From positions 2,666,001 through 2,730,000 of the forward strand of contig NZ_VIVK01000001.1 of the NCBI RefSeq assembly GCF_007828865.1: a DNA stretch of 64,000 nucleotides, read 5' to 3'. The DNA is from Kribbella amoyensis (GTDB taxonomy: Bacteria > Actinomycetota > Actinomycetes > Propionibacteriales > Kribbellaceae). Within the stretch, counting starts at the first letter, position 1. The number at the start of each line of letters is the position of its first letter. The position numbers and the translations under genes are program-made. Below, piece after piece: positions 17,342-25,771 of this stretch. Below the pieces are notes generated by a model that did no database searches, had not been told where the DNA came from, and worked only from the letters and a program-made list of their open reading frames with translations.

Positions 17342-18528
17342 CGCGCGATTTCCCTTTGCAGCAAGGGAACCAGGGGGACCAGCTGGTCGGGGTGGGTGTC
17401 GACGAGGCCGTCGACGTGGTTGCCTGCCTCGACCCGCTGGTACTCCAACAGGCTGGAGCGGCCCGCCCGGCGCGCCATCGCGGCGTACTCGTCGGAGTCC
17501 TTGGTGATCGGCAGCAGGCTGTCGTACGTGCCGTGGATCGTGACCAGCGGGCGGCCGATCCTGCCGGTCAACGCGATCCGGCGGACCGCCTTCTGGGCTT
17601 GCGGCCTGGACGCGTAGTCGTACGCGCTCTCGGGGCCGGTGTACGTCGGGTCGAGCTCGGCCGCGTAGATGCGCTGGGTCAGCTTCCAGTAGACCGCGTA
17701 GTGGTAGTCCCAGAGGAAGTCCGACCGGGGATCGAAGCCGGCCGCGACGATCCGCGCGGGTGATTGTTGCTCGTAGCCCCTGATGGCCGGCGGCAGGAAC
17801 GTCAGCACGTTCGACCCGTCGGCGCTCCACAGCGTGCCCTCCAGGTCGACGCCACGGGTGTACAGCTCGGGGTGGTTCTCCAGTTGCCAGCGGACCAGGT
17901 AGCCGCCGTTCGAGAGGCCGGCGGCGACCACCTCGCGCGGCGCCCGGCCGTAGCGCTGGGCAACGACCGCGCGGGCGGCCCGGGCGAGCTGGGTGGTGCG
18001 CTGGTTCCACTCCACGATCGCGTCGCCGGGCCGGACGCCGTCCCGATGGAACTCGGCGCCGGTGTTCCCCTTGTCCGTCGCCGCGAACGCGTACCCGCGG
18101 GAGAGCACGTAGTCGGAGATCGCCCGGTCGTTCGCGTACTGCGCGCGCACGCCGGGCGAACCGGTGACGACAAGGCCGCCGTTCCACCGGGCCGGCAGCC
18201 GGAGCACGAACTGGGAGTCGTGGTTCCAGCCGTGATTGGTGTTCGTGGTCGAGGTGTCGGGGAAGTAGCCGTCGATCTGGATCCCGGGGACGCCGCTCTG
18301 CTGGGGGAGCCCCGCATGCGTCAGGCCCGCGTAGTCGGCCGGATTCGTGTGCCCGGAGGCGACGGTACCGGCCGTGGTCAGGTCAGCCAGACAGGCGACC
18401 TCCTGGTACTGCGCGCCGGGTACTCGAATCCGCGGACAACCGTGCGCGTCGGCGGCGGGTACGAGCGCACCGGTGAGCAGCGCGGTGACGGCGAGGGCGA
18501 GGCTGAAACGGCTGAGCGGACGGCGCAT
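17338..18528 (-). CDS. Secreted alpha/beta hydrolase (esterase/oligomer hydrolase-like)
   Basis: 396 residues with a Sec signal peptide (MRRPLSRFSLALAVTALLTGAL, cleavage near ADAHG). The mature part has the nucleophile elbow AAGLSNGGYL, preceded by APREVVAAG, and a late GRPLVTIHGTYDSLLPI and GNHVDGLVDTHP that can supply Asp and His. It resembles tannase/3-hydroxybutyrate-oligomer-hydrolase-type secreted esterases; the substrate is open. GGAGG precedes ATG 18528. Confidence 0.78.
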   Translation of the reverse strand: MRRPLSRFSLALAVTALLTGALVPAADAHGCPRIRVPGAQYQEVACLADLTTAGTVASGHTNPADYAGLTHAGLPQQSGVPGIQIDGYFPDTSTTNTNHGWNHDSQFVLRLPARWNGGLVVTGSPGVRAQYANDRAISDYVLSRGYAFAATDKGNTGAEFHRDGVRPGDAIVEWNQRTTQLARAARAVVAQRYGRAPREVVAAGLSNGGYLVRWQLENHPELYTRGVDLEGTLWSADGSNVLTFLPPAIRGYEQQSPARIVAAGFDPRSDFLWDYHYAVYWKLTQRIYAAELDPTYTGPESAYDYASRPQAQKAVRRIALTGRIGRPLVTIHGTYDSLLPITKDSDEYAAMARRAGRSSLLEYQRVEAGNHVDGLVDTHPDQLVPLVPLLQREIAR

Positions 18529-18683
18529 CGGTGAACCTCCGGGGTCGGCTGCGCGCCAGGCTAAGAGCCGGACTCGTCGCCGCCCCAGAGGATCGGACCA
18601 CACAACCAACCCCCACCGAATAGGCCCGCACAACACCGCCCGACGCCCGCTCGATGGCGCGACCGTGTGCGCGGGCCGCCGAG

Positions 18684-18701
18684 GCCCGCAAGGCTGCGGG
18701 C
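18684..18701 (-). terminator. Short hairpin after the flavoprotein gene
   Basis: GCCCGCA-AGGC-TGCGGGC, a 7-bp perfect stem 10 bp beyond the stop of the FAD dehydrogenase gene read on the minus strand. Confidence 0.5.
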
Positions 18702-18710
18702 GAGCGGTGG

Positions 18711-20366
18711 TCAGCTGGTGGCTTTGGCGGCGGCTCGGCCGGCGGTGCGGCCGGAGAAGAGGCAGCCGCCGAGGAAGGTGCCTTCCAGCGAGCGGTACCC
18801 GTGCACGCCGCCGCCGCCGAAGCCCGCGACCTCGCCGGCCGCGTACACCCCGGGCAGCGGGCTGCCGTCCGCGCGCAGGACCCGGGAGTCCAGATCGGTC
18901 TGCAGGCCGCCGAGCGACTTGCGGGTGAGGATGTTCAGCTTCACCGCGATCAGCGGTCCCGCCTTCGGATCGAGGATCCGGTGCGGCGGCGCGACCCGGA
19001 TCAGCTTGTCGCCGCGGTAGTTGCGAGCACCCCGCAACGCGGTGACCTGCAGGTCCTTGGTGAACGCGTTGTCGAGCTCGCGGTCCCGGGCGACGATCTG
19101 CCGCTCCAGGCCGGCCGCGTCGATCAGGTCCGCACCGGCCACGTGGTTCATCCCGCGGACCAGGTCGGCGAGGTTGTCCCGGACGACGAAGTCGGCGCCC
19201 TTGTCCAGGAACGCCTGCACCGGCGCCGTCGCACCACCGCGGGCCCGGCCGAGGACCCCCTTGACGTCCTTGCCGGTGAGGTCCGGGTTCTGCTCCTGCC
19301 CGGACAGCGCGAACTCCTTCTCCACGATCTTCTGGGTCAGCACGAACCAGCTGTAGTCGTACCCGGTCGCGACGATGTGTTCGAGCGTTCCGAGGGTGTC
19401 GAAGCCCGGGAACAGCGGCACCGGGAGACGCTTGCCGGTGGCATCGAACCAGAGCGACGACGGCCCGGGCAGGATCCGGATCCCGTGCAACGGCCAGATC
19501 GGGTCCCAGTTCCGGATGCCCTCGGTGTAGTGCCACATCCGGTCCCGGTTCACGTACCGGCCGCCGGCCGCCTCGGTGATCGCCAGCATCCGGCCGTCCA
19601 CGTGCGCGGGGACGCCGGAGATCAGGTTCGCCGGCGGCTTGCCCATCCGGGCCGGCCACTGCTCGCGGACCAGGTCGTGGTTCCCGCCGATCCCGCCGGA
19701 GGTGACGATGACGGCCTGCGCCGTCAGCGCGAAGTCCCCCGTCTCCTCGCGCGAACTCGCGGCCCCACGGGCCACGTCGCTCGGCTCGAGGACCTTCCCG
19801 GCGACCCCGTCGACCGTGCCGCCGGTGACGGTCAGCTCGTCGACCCGATGCCGGAACCGCAGCTCGACCAGCCCGTTCGCCACCGCCTCGCGGACCCGCC
19901 GCTCGAACGGTGCGACCAGCCCCGGCCCGGTCCCCCAGGTGATGTGGAACCGGGGCACCGAGTTCCCGTGGCCGTCGGCGAGGTACCCACCGCGCTCGGC
20001 CCAGCCGACCACCGGGAAGAAGCGGACTCCCTGGGCGTGCAACCACGCGCGCTTCTCCCCGGCGGCGAAGTCGACGTACGCCTCGGCCCAGCGCCGGGAC
20101 CAGCTGTCCTCGTCGTCCAGCCGGTCGAACCCGGCCGAGCCGAGCCAGTCCTGCAGAGCGAGGTCGCGGGAGTCCCGGATCCCCATCCGGCGCTGCTCCG
20201 GCGAGTCGACGAACAGCAGCCCGCCGAAGGACCAGTACGCCTGGCCGCCGAGCGAGGTCTCCGGCTCCTGGTCGAGCAGCAGTACCTTCTTGCCGGCGTC
20301 GGCCAGCTCCGCCGTCGCGGCCAGCCCGGCCAGCCCCGCTCCGACAACGATCACGTCCGCGTCCAT
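18711..20366 (-). CDS. FAD-binding dehydrogenase, 3-ketosteroid-delta1-dehydrogenase/fumarate-reductase-like
   Basis: 551 residues. The N-terminal dinucleotide-binding loop is VIVVGAGLAGLAATAELADAGKKVLLLDQ. The C-terminus has GVYAAGEVAGFGGGGVHGYRSLEGTFLGGCLFSGRTAG, the FAD-contact region of this family. Members are usually annotated FAD-binding dehydrogenase of the KstD superfamily; the substrate is unknown and steroid activity should not be assumed. The gene is monocistronic and divergent from the DUF5107 gene (92-bp gap). Confidence 0.87.
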   Translation of the reverse strand: MDADVIVVGAGLAGLAATAELADAGKKVLLLDQEPETSLGGQAYWSFGGLLFVDSPEQRRMGIRDSRDLALQDWLGSAGFDRLDDEDSWSRRWAEAYVDFAAGEKRAWLHAQGVRFFPVVGWAERGGYLADGHGNSVPRFHITWGTGPGLVAPFERRVREAVANGLVELRFRHRVDELTVTGGTVDGVAGKVLEPSDVARGAASSREETGDFALTAQAVIVTSGGIGGNHDLVREQWPARMGKPPANLISGVPAHVDGRMLAITEAAGGRYVNRDRMWHYTEGIRNWDPIWPLHGIRILPGPSSLWFDATGKRLPVPLFPGFDTLGTLEHIVATGYDYSWFVLTQKIVEKEFALSGQEQNPDLTGKDVKGVLGRARGGATAPVQAFLDKGADFVVRDNLADLVRGMNHVAGADLIDAAGLERQIVARDRELDNAFTKDLQVTALRGARNYRGDKLIRVAPPHRILDPKAGPLIAVKLNILTRKSLGGLQTDLDSRVLRADGSPLPGVYAAGEVAGFGGGGVHGYRSLEGTFLGGCLFSGRTAGRAAAKATS

Positions 20367-20458
20367 CGCCAGTCCCCTCTGCGCGCCTCGGTCGTCCATG
20401 TATAGCGGACAACCCCACCCGTGGACGGGACCTGCGCAGAGTTGCAAGAATTGTCCTC

Positions 20459-22336
20459 GTGACGACCCTTTCCGCGCACGATCTGGTCCTGCCCGCCGCC
20501 TCGCTCGGGGAGGAGAACCCGCTGCCGCCACTGCGCAGCCAGCAGGAGCTGCACCGGGTCGAGAACCTGGACGCCCTCCCCGCCGACCTGGCCGAGAACA
20601 TCCGGTACGGCGGTCTGCGCAGCATGCTCCCGTGCCTCGACCAGGACGGGTACGACCGCGAGCTCGTGGACCAGGCGCTGCCGTCCCTCGTGCTCGAGAA
20701 CGACCACGTCCGGGCGACCGTCCTGCCGAGCCTCGGTGGCCGGCTGTACTCGCTCGTGCACAAGGCGAGCGGCCAGGAACTGCTCTACCGCAATCCGGTC
20801 CTCCAGCCGGCGAACCTCGCCCTGCGGAACGCCTGGTTCGCGGGTGGCGTCGAGTGGAACCTCGGCAGCACCGGCCACTGGACAGGGACCTGCTCACCGA
20901 TGCACGCGGCCCGCGTCGACGGACCCGACGGCACCCCGGTCCTCCGCCTCTGGGAGTGGGAGCGCACCCGGAACCTGGTCGTCCAGCTCGACTTCTGGCT
21001 CCCGGCCGACTCGGAGCTGCTGTACGTCGGCGCGCGGATCCAGAACCCGTCCTCCGACGTGGTCCCGGCGTACTGGTGGTCGAACATCGCCGTCGAGCAG
21101 TCGGAGGGGACCCGGGTCGTGGCTCCAACGGACCAGGCCTGGCGGTTCGGGTACGACCGTGGGCTGGCGCTGGTCGGCGTCCCGGAGTACGACGGGATCG
21201 ACCTGACGTACCCGATGCGGCACGGCCGGGCGGTCGACTTCTTCTTCGAGCCGGAACCGGGCGAGGCCCCGTGGATCGCGGCGCTCGATGCTGAGGGCAA
21301 CGGTCTGGTGCAGGCCTCGACGCAGCGGCTGCGCGGGCGGAAGTTGTTCGTCTGGGGTGAGGGCCAGGGTGGGCGGAACTGGCAGGACTGGTTGTCGCCC
21401 GGGCTGAGCGGACCCGGGTACTGCGAGATCCAGGCCGGCCTGGCCCGGACCCAGATGGAGCACCTGAAGTTGCCTGGCGCAACCAGCTGGACCTGGCTGG
21501 AGGCGTACGGCCGGCTGTCGCTGGATCCCGCGATCGCGCACGGCGAGTGGGGCGACGCTCGCGCCGGGGCCGGTACCGCGGTGGGCGGCCTGGTCGGCGA
21601 CCTCGGTGAGCGTGAACGCGAGTGGGCGACGATCGCGGACGCGGAGCCGGGGGAGCCGTTGTTCCGCGGATCAGGCTGGGGCGCGTTGGAGCTCAGGCGG
21701 ACCGGCTGGTCGGTGTCGTCGGGTACGCCATTTCCCTCGGAGACCATGGGTGAGCGGGAACGCGCTTGGTTGCCGCTGCTCGACGGGCAACTCGCGGATG
21801 ACGCTGGTACGCCGGACGGGACGTTGGTGGCGTGGAACGACCTGCTCGAAGGGGCCGAGGACAACTGGCTTGTCTGGTACCACCGAGGCGTCGTCCGCTG
21901 GTACCACGGTGACGAAGCGGGCGCGATCGACGCCTGGCAGAAGTCCGGCGACAACCCGTGGGCGCTGCGGAACCTCGCGACGACCACGTCCGATCTGGCC
22001 GCCTACGTTCGCGCGGTGGAACTGGCTCCCGAGGTGGCACCGCTCGCGATCGAGGCGGTGAACGCGGCGCTCGACGTGGACCTCGGCACCGCCGGGCGGA
22101 TCCTGGACCGGCTCCCGGCCGAGGTGGCCGCCGATCCGCGGATCCGGCTGGCCCGGGTCCGGTACCTGCTGGTGACCGGGCAGGCCACCGACGCGGAGAA
22201 GCTGCTCGACGAGGGGATCGACCTGGCCACCGTCCGGGAAGGCGCGAACCCGCTCGCGGAGTACTGGCGGCAGACCCAGGAGCAGCTTGGCACGGACCGG
22301 CCGGTCCCCGCGCGGTACGAGTTCGGGATGCACTGA
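20459..22336 (+). CDS. DUF5107 domain protein with C-terminal repeats (TPR-like)
   Basis: 625 residues, GTG start. Residues about 60-330 form the DUF5107 beta-sandwich domain typical of sugar-active proteins: LPSLGGRLYSLVHKASGQELLYRNPVLQPANLALRNAWFAGGVEWN, with HWTGTCSPMH. The C-terminal 200 residues are helical and TPR-like (LVWYHRGVVRWYHGDEAGAIDAWQKSGDNPWALRNLA). It is cytosolic, without a signal peptide. Homologues are linked to carbohydrate metabolism; no sugar genes flank it here. Confidence 0.8.
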   Translation: MTTLSAHDLVLPAASLGEENPLPPLRSQQELHRVENLDALPADLAENIRYGGLRSMLPCLDQDGYDRELVDQALPSLVLENDHVRATVLPSLGGRLYSLVHKASGQELLYRNPVLQPANLALRNAWFAGGVEWNLGSTGHWTGTCSPMHAARVDGPDGTPVLRLWEWERTRNLVVQLDFWLPADSELLYVGARIQNPSSDVVPAYWWSNIAVEQSEGTRVVAPTDQAWRFGYDRGLALVGVPEYDGIDLTYPMRHGRAVDFFFEPEPGEAPWIAALDAEGNGLVQASTQRLRGRKLFVWGEGQGGRNWQDWLSPGLSGPGYCEIQAGLARTQMEHLKLPGATSWTWLEAYGRLSLDPAIAHGEWGDARAGAGTAVGGLVGDLGEREREWATIADAEPGEPLFRGSGWGALELRRTGWSVSSGTPFPSETMGERERAWLPLLDGQLADDAGTPDGTLVAWNDLLEGAEDNWLVWYHRGVVRWYHGDEAGAIDAWQKSGDNPWALRNLATTTSDLAAYVRAVELAPEVAPLAIEAVNAALDVDLGTAGRILDRLPAEVAADPRIRLARVRYLLVTGQATDAEKLLDEGIDLATVREGANPLAEYWRQTQEQLGTDRPVPARYEFGMH

Positions 22337-22475
22337 CGCCTGTCACCAAATCTTTGTCAGGACGTGGGAACCGACCTCCTCGTCCTGGCGTCTCACCGTT
22401 GTGCGGCGAGGGCCGCGCAAGTTGTATCCGACAACGACCGCGCCTCCCGCGGGCGGCGCGTCGGGGGTGAGTGCC

Positions 22476-22877
22476 ATGTTGACCTTCATTGTTCTCGGTG
22501 GGTTCGGCCTGGTGCTGCTGGTCGCGGCATGCATCGTGGCTGACGTGACCGCGGGCGCCAGGCGGCGTCGCGGTGACGGGGAGGAGAAGACCGCGGGACG
22601 CGTGGTCCGGGTTCGTGGACCGGTCCGTGGTCAGCTGGACGGAGGTGTCCCGGCGGAGTACGTCGAGATCACCGTCGAGTACTACACGCGGCGCGGTGAG
22701 GGACCGTTCGAGGTCCACCGCCGGCTGCCGGTAGCAAGCAGGAATCTGTACGCGCTGGACGACCGGGTGATCGTCAGTTACGACGTCCGGTCACCGCGGC
22801 AGGCCCGCATCGCGGGGCGGGTCAGCCACTGGCCGCAGCTGGGACCGAGTTCGTCACCACCGGTCCCGCTGCCGTAG
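22476..22877 (+). CDS. Hypothetical membrane-anchored protein (DUF3592-like)
   Basis: 133 residues. One N-terminal transmembrane helix (MLTFIVLGGFGLVLLVAACIVA) is followed by a basic turn (GARRRRGDGEEK) and a small beta-rich soluble domain with VEITVEYYTRRGEGPFEVHR and DDRVIVSYDVRSPRQARI, resembling DUF3592 proteins. In-frame GTG 22467 is an alternative start. Function unknown. Confidence 0.65.
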   Translation: MLTFIVLGGFGLVLLVAACIVADVTAGARRRRGDGEEKTAGRVVRVRGPVRGQLDGGVPAEYVEITVEYYTRRGEGPFEVHRRLPVASRNLYALDDRVIVSYDVRSPRQARIAGRVSHWPQLGPSSSPPVPLP

Positions 22878-22952
22878 GCCCTTTCTTCGAGCACTGCCCT
22901 CGCCACAGCCGGCGGGGGATCTGCTGATTTCCGGCCCTGTGCCCACGGAGCC

Positions 22953-23585
22953 TCAGGAAAGGTACGGCTCCAGCAACCGGTGCAGGGTCGGCAGCCCGTG
23001 CGACAGCACCCGCTCGGCGTCCTCGTCGGGCAGCCGGTCGGCCAGGTGCGCGAGCGCCTCGCCCATCGTGATCGTCAACGTCACCGTGAGCCGGAAATCC
23101 TTGCTGTCCTCGGCCCCGAACCGCCGGCTCAGCAACTCGGCGAACTCGCCGGCGTGCTGGTCGTCGAACTCGCCGGGCGTCGCCTCCAGCTCCGGATCGC
23201 CCAGCCCACTCAGCACCACGGCCCGGAACCCCGGGTCGGTCCGGTGCATCTCCCGGAAGGTTTCCAGCGTCACCTCGACCGCCTGCCGCCAGTCCTGCAC
23301 GTCCGCCAGCCGGGCCCGGACGGCCTCGGTGTACCGGTGCTGGTTGCGCCGCTCGATCGCCTGGATCAGGGTCCGCTTGTCCGGGAAGTAGCGGTACACA
23401 CTGCCGACCGCGATCTCCGCGCGCTTGGCGATGCTGCTGGTGGAGGCCGCGTCGTACCCGCGCTCGACCACCTCGGCGCAGGCCGCGTCGAGGATGCGCT
23501 CGACCTGCCGGTTCGCCCGGTCCTGGGTCGGCGTCCGGCGCAGCGGGTACGCTCCCGCCTCCTCGCTCGCAGAAGTGGAGACCAT
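22953..23585 (-). CDS. TetR/AcrR family transcriptional regulator
   Basis: 210 residues. The N-terminal HTH region reads RILDAACAEVVERGYDAASTSSIAKRAEIAVGSVYRYFPDKRTLIQAI, a textbook TetR DNA-binding domain at about residues 28-76. The C-terminal ligand domain is unassigned. It is divergent from the secreted phospholipase-like gene; CAACGTTG at 23613-23620 in the gap may be an operator. Confidence 0.92.
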   Translation of the reverse strand: MVSTSASEEAGAYPLRRTPTQDRANRQVERILDAACAEVVERGYDAASTSSIAKRAEIAVGSVYRYFPDKRTLIQAIERRNQHRYTEAVRARLADVQDWRQAVEVTLETFREMHRTDPGFRAVVLSGLGDPELEATPGEFDDQHAGEFAELLSRRFGAEDSKDFRLTVTLTITMGEALAHLADRLPDEDAERVLSHGLPTLHRLLEPYLS

Positions 23586-23612
23586 AGGGCCATTGTGCCC
23601 GCCGCGGGGGGA

Positions 23613-23620
23613 CAACGTTG
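23613..23620. promoter_or_regulatory. Possible TetR operator (CAACGTTG palindrome)
   Basis: A perfect 8-bp palindrome within GGACAACGTTGCC, 28 bp upstream of the TetR start codon and 115 bp from the divergent gene. It is short, so the call rests mainly on position. Confidence 0.3.
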
Positions 23621-23734
23621 CCATCCGAACCCGTTCAATTCGATGACAGCTTGGATCCTCCTCACGGTGACCTCGGCGGCGCGAGAATCGGCACCGCTAC
23701 CACCGCCCACAGTCGGAAGAGGGGAACACCAACC

Positions 23735-24913
23735 ATGCGGATCAGCAGCAAACTGACCGCCGGACTCGTGTCCGTCGCGGTCGCCGCCGCGGGCCTCGCC
23801 GGTACGGCCCTGACCACCGGGGTGCCCGATCGGGCCGCGCCCGCCACCGAGGCCCGGACCGATGCGGGGCCGCGGCTGAACCAGGTCCAGACGATCGGCG
23901 CGCACAACTCGTACCACCGGGAGCTCGGCGCCGCCGAGAAGCAGGTGCAGCAGGCGCAGGACCCGAACGCGGGCAACCTCTGGTACTCGCACGCGTCGAT
24001 CCCGCAGCAACTCGGGGACCAGAACGTCCGGGCGCTCGAGCTCGACCTGTTCCCGGACCCCGACGGCGGCCTCTACACGTACCCGCTGATCCGCAAGCTC
24101 ACCGGCCAGGGCCCGCTGACCGACCCGGCGCTGGCCCGGCCCGGGATCAAGGTCCTGCACATCGCCGACTTCGACTACAACACCACCTGCCGCAGCTTCG
24201 TCCTCTGCCTGGGTCAGGTGAAGGCCTGGTCCGACGCCAACCCGAACCACGCCCCGGTGACCATTCAGTTGGAGCTCAAGCAGTCCGACCCGCGGATCGT
24301 CGCCGCCGGCGGAGTCGAGGCCCCGCCGTGGGATCTGGCCAACCTGAACAGCGTCGACACCGAGATCCGGTCCGTCTTCTCCGAGCAGCAGCTGCTCTCG
24401 CCCGACGACGTCCGCCGGCCCGGCCTGACGCTGGAGCAGTCCGTGCTGACCAAGGGCTGGCCGACGCTGGCGCAGGCGCGCGGCAAGGTGATGTTCTACT
24501 TCGACAACGGCGGCGAGGGCCAGATCCGCGACCTCTACCGGGCCGGCAAGCCGAACCTCGAAGGCCGCGCCGTGTTCACCCGCGGCCCCGAGGGCCAGCC
24601 CGATGCCGCGGTCACCATGGTCAACGATCCCCGCGGTACCAACCAGGCCGAGATCCAGCGCCTCGTCCGCAAGGGGTACCTGGTCCGGACCCGCTCCGAC
24701 GAGCCGATGTCCACCGTGCTGAACAACGAGACCAGCCGCGTCGGCATCGCGCTGGCGAGCGGCGCCCAGTGGGTCACCACCGACTTCCCGGTCGCCGGGA
24801 TGGCCGCGCGGTACGACCGTGACTTCGTCGCGAAGCTGCCGGGCGACGCCGCCGTACGATGCAACCCTGTCGCATCCCCCGCGTGGTGCAGGGGCAACGT
24901 CTCGGAGAGGTAG
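23735..24913 (+). CDS. Secreted phosphatidylinositol-specific phospholipase C-like protein (Ca2+-dependent type)
   Basis: 392 residues with a signal peptide (MRISSKLTAGLVSVAVAAAGLAG...). The mature TIM-barrel-like domain starts NQVQTIGAHNSYHRELG, with the probable catalytic His57, followed by NVRALELDLFPDPDGGLYTYP. GKVMFYFDNGG and VTTDFP near the end also fit. This matches actinobacterial Ca2+-dependent PI-PLC proteins. OsmC follows 5 bp later, but the two are probably co-transcribed by chance of spacing. Confidence 0.82.
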   Translation: MRISSKLTAGLVSVAVAAAGLAGTALTTGVPDRAAPATEARTDAGPRLNQVQTIGAHNSYHRELGAAEKQVQQAQDPNAGNLWYSHASIPQQLGDQNVRALELDLFPDPDGGLYTYPLIRKLTGQGPLTDPALARPGIKVLHIADFDYNTTCRSFVLCLGQVKAWSDANPNHAPVTIQLELKQSDPRIVAAGGVEAPPWDLANLNSVDTEIRSVFSEQQLLSPDDVRRPGLTLEQSVLTKGWPTLAQARGKVMFYFDNGGEGQIRDLYRAGKPNLEGRAVFTRGPEGQPDAAVTMVNDPRGTNQAEIQRLVRKGYLVRTRSDEPMSTVLNNETSRVGIALASGAQWVTTDFPVAGMAARYDRDFVAKLPGDAAVRCNPVASPAWCRGNVSER

Positions 24914-24918
24914 CGCGC

Positions 24919-25362
24919 ATGTCGGAGCACGTGGTCGACGTCAGCTGGAGCCGCGGTGAGCACGAGTTCACCTACCAGACCTACAGCCGCGACCACGACT
25001 GGCGCTTCGACGGCGGCGTGACCGTCCCGGCGTCGGCGAACCCGAAGTACCTGGGGACGCCGGCGCCGGTGGACCCGGAGGAAGCCTTCGTGGCGGCGTT
25101 GTCGTCGTGCCACATGCTGACGTTCCTGTCGATCGCGGCGAAGAAGCGGATCGTGGTCGACACCTACGACGACCACGCCGTCGGCGTGATGACCCCGAAC
25201 GAGCGCGGCAAACTCGCGATCACCAAAGTCACGCTCCACCCCAAGATCACCTTCGCCGGCCCCGAACCCGACCGCGAGGTGCTGGCGAAGATCCACCACC
25301 TCGCCCACGAAGAATGCTTCATCGCCAACTCGGTCACCACCGAGATCGAAGTGGACTTCTAG
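24919..25362 (+). CDS. OsmC family peroxiredoxin-like protein
   Basis: 147 residues. OsmC/Ohr proteins reduce organic hydroperoxides with two cysteines. Both are present: Cys64 in AALSSCHMLTFLSIA and Cys133 in HEECFIANS. The opening HVVDVSWSRGEHEFTYQTYSRDHDWRFDGG is typical of the YhfA/OsmC branch. GGAGAGG is the SD before ATG 24919. A long hairpin follows the gene. Confidence 0.92.
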   Translation: MSEHVVDVSWSRGEHEFTYQTYSRDHDWRFDGGVTVPASANPKYLGTPAPVDPEEAFVAALSSCHMLTFLSIAAKKRIVVDTYDDHAVGVMTPNERGKLAITKVTLHPKITFAGPEPDREVLAKIHHLAHEECFIANSVTTEIEVDF

Positions 25363-25379
25363 TGGCCCTGAACACCAAG

Positions 25380-25443
25380 AAACCACCCGGCCGGCTGGCC
25401 TGAGCCTCGCGCAAGCGGCGTCAGGACAGCCGGCGGGTGGTTT
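25380..25443 (+). terminator. Long hairpin terminator after OsmC gene
   Basis: The left arm AAACCACCCGGCCGGCTG (25380-25397) pairs with 25427-25443 with a single bulge, and an inner CCTGA/TCAGG pair extends the structure. It starts 18 bp after the stop. The rest of the 409-bp gap to the FUSC gene (25363-25771) holds only the doubtful 43-codon ORF at 25593-25724. Confidence 0.7.
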
Positions 25444-25592
25444 GGTGCTACCGCTGTGGCGGTGCACTCGACGGGTTCGGCGGCGCCTCGCTGGGGCGCC
25501 TCTTGCGGTTCGCGAGCTTCCGTGCGGTCTACCTCGGTGGGGAAGACCGTTCGGGTGCGCCGCCGGACCCGTCCGTCCGGTCGCGCCTTGAG

Positions 25593-25724
25593 CTAGTGCT
25601 CGGCGGCGGCGTCGTACCGGTCGTCGGTGGGGGTGGCGGCGGGCTCGTCCTCGCCGCGCACGGTGCCCTGTTCGCCGGCCAGGGCTGCCATCAGTCGGTG
25701 GATCGTCATGCCGGTGAGACGCAC
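25593..25724 (-). CDS. Possible small protein downstream of FUSC gene
   Basis: 43 codons from GTG 25724 (VRLTGMTIHRLMAALAGEQG...DRYDAAAEH). Third codon positions are almost all G or C, unlike random non-coding sequence in this gap. It lies in the same direction as the FUSC gene, about 48 bp downstream. The open frame extends upstream as FFRIFVITTHP but has no good start or SD there. It could be a real small acidic-tailed protein or the end of a decayed gene. Confidence 0.35.
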   Translation of the reverse strand: MRLTGMTIHRLMAALAGEQGTVRGEDEPAATPTDDRYDAAAEH

Positions 25725-25771
25725 CGGGTGGGTGGTTATGACGAAGATCCGGAAGAATTTCTTGGTGTGAG

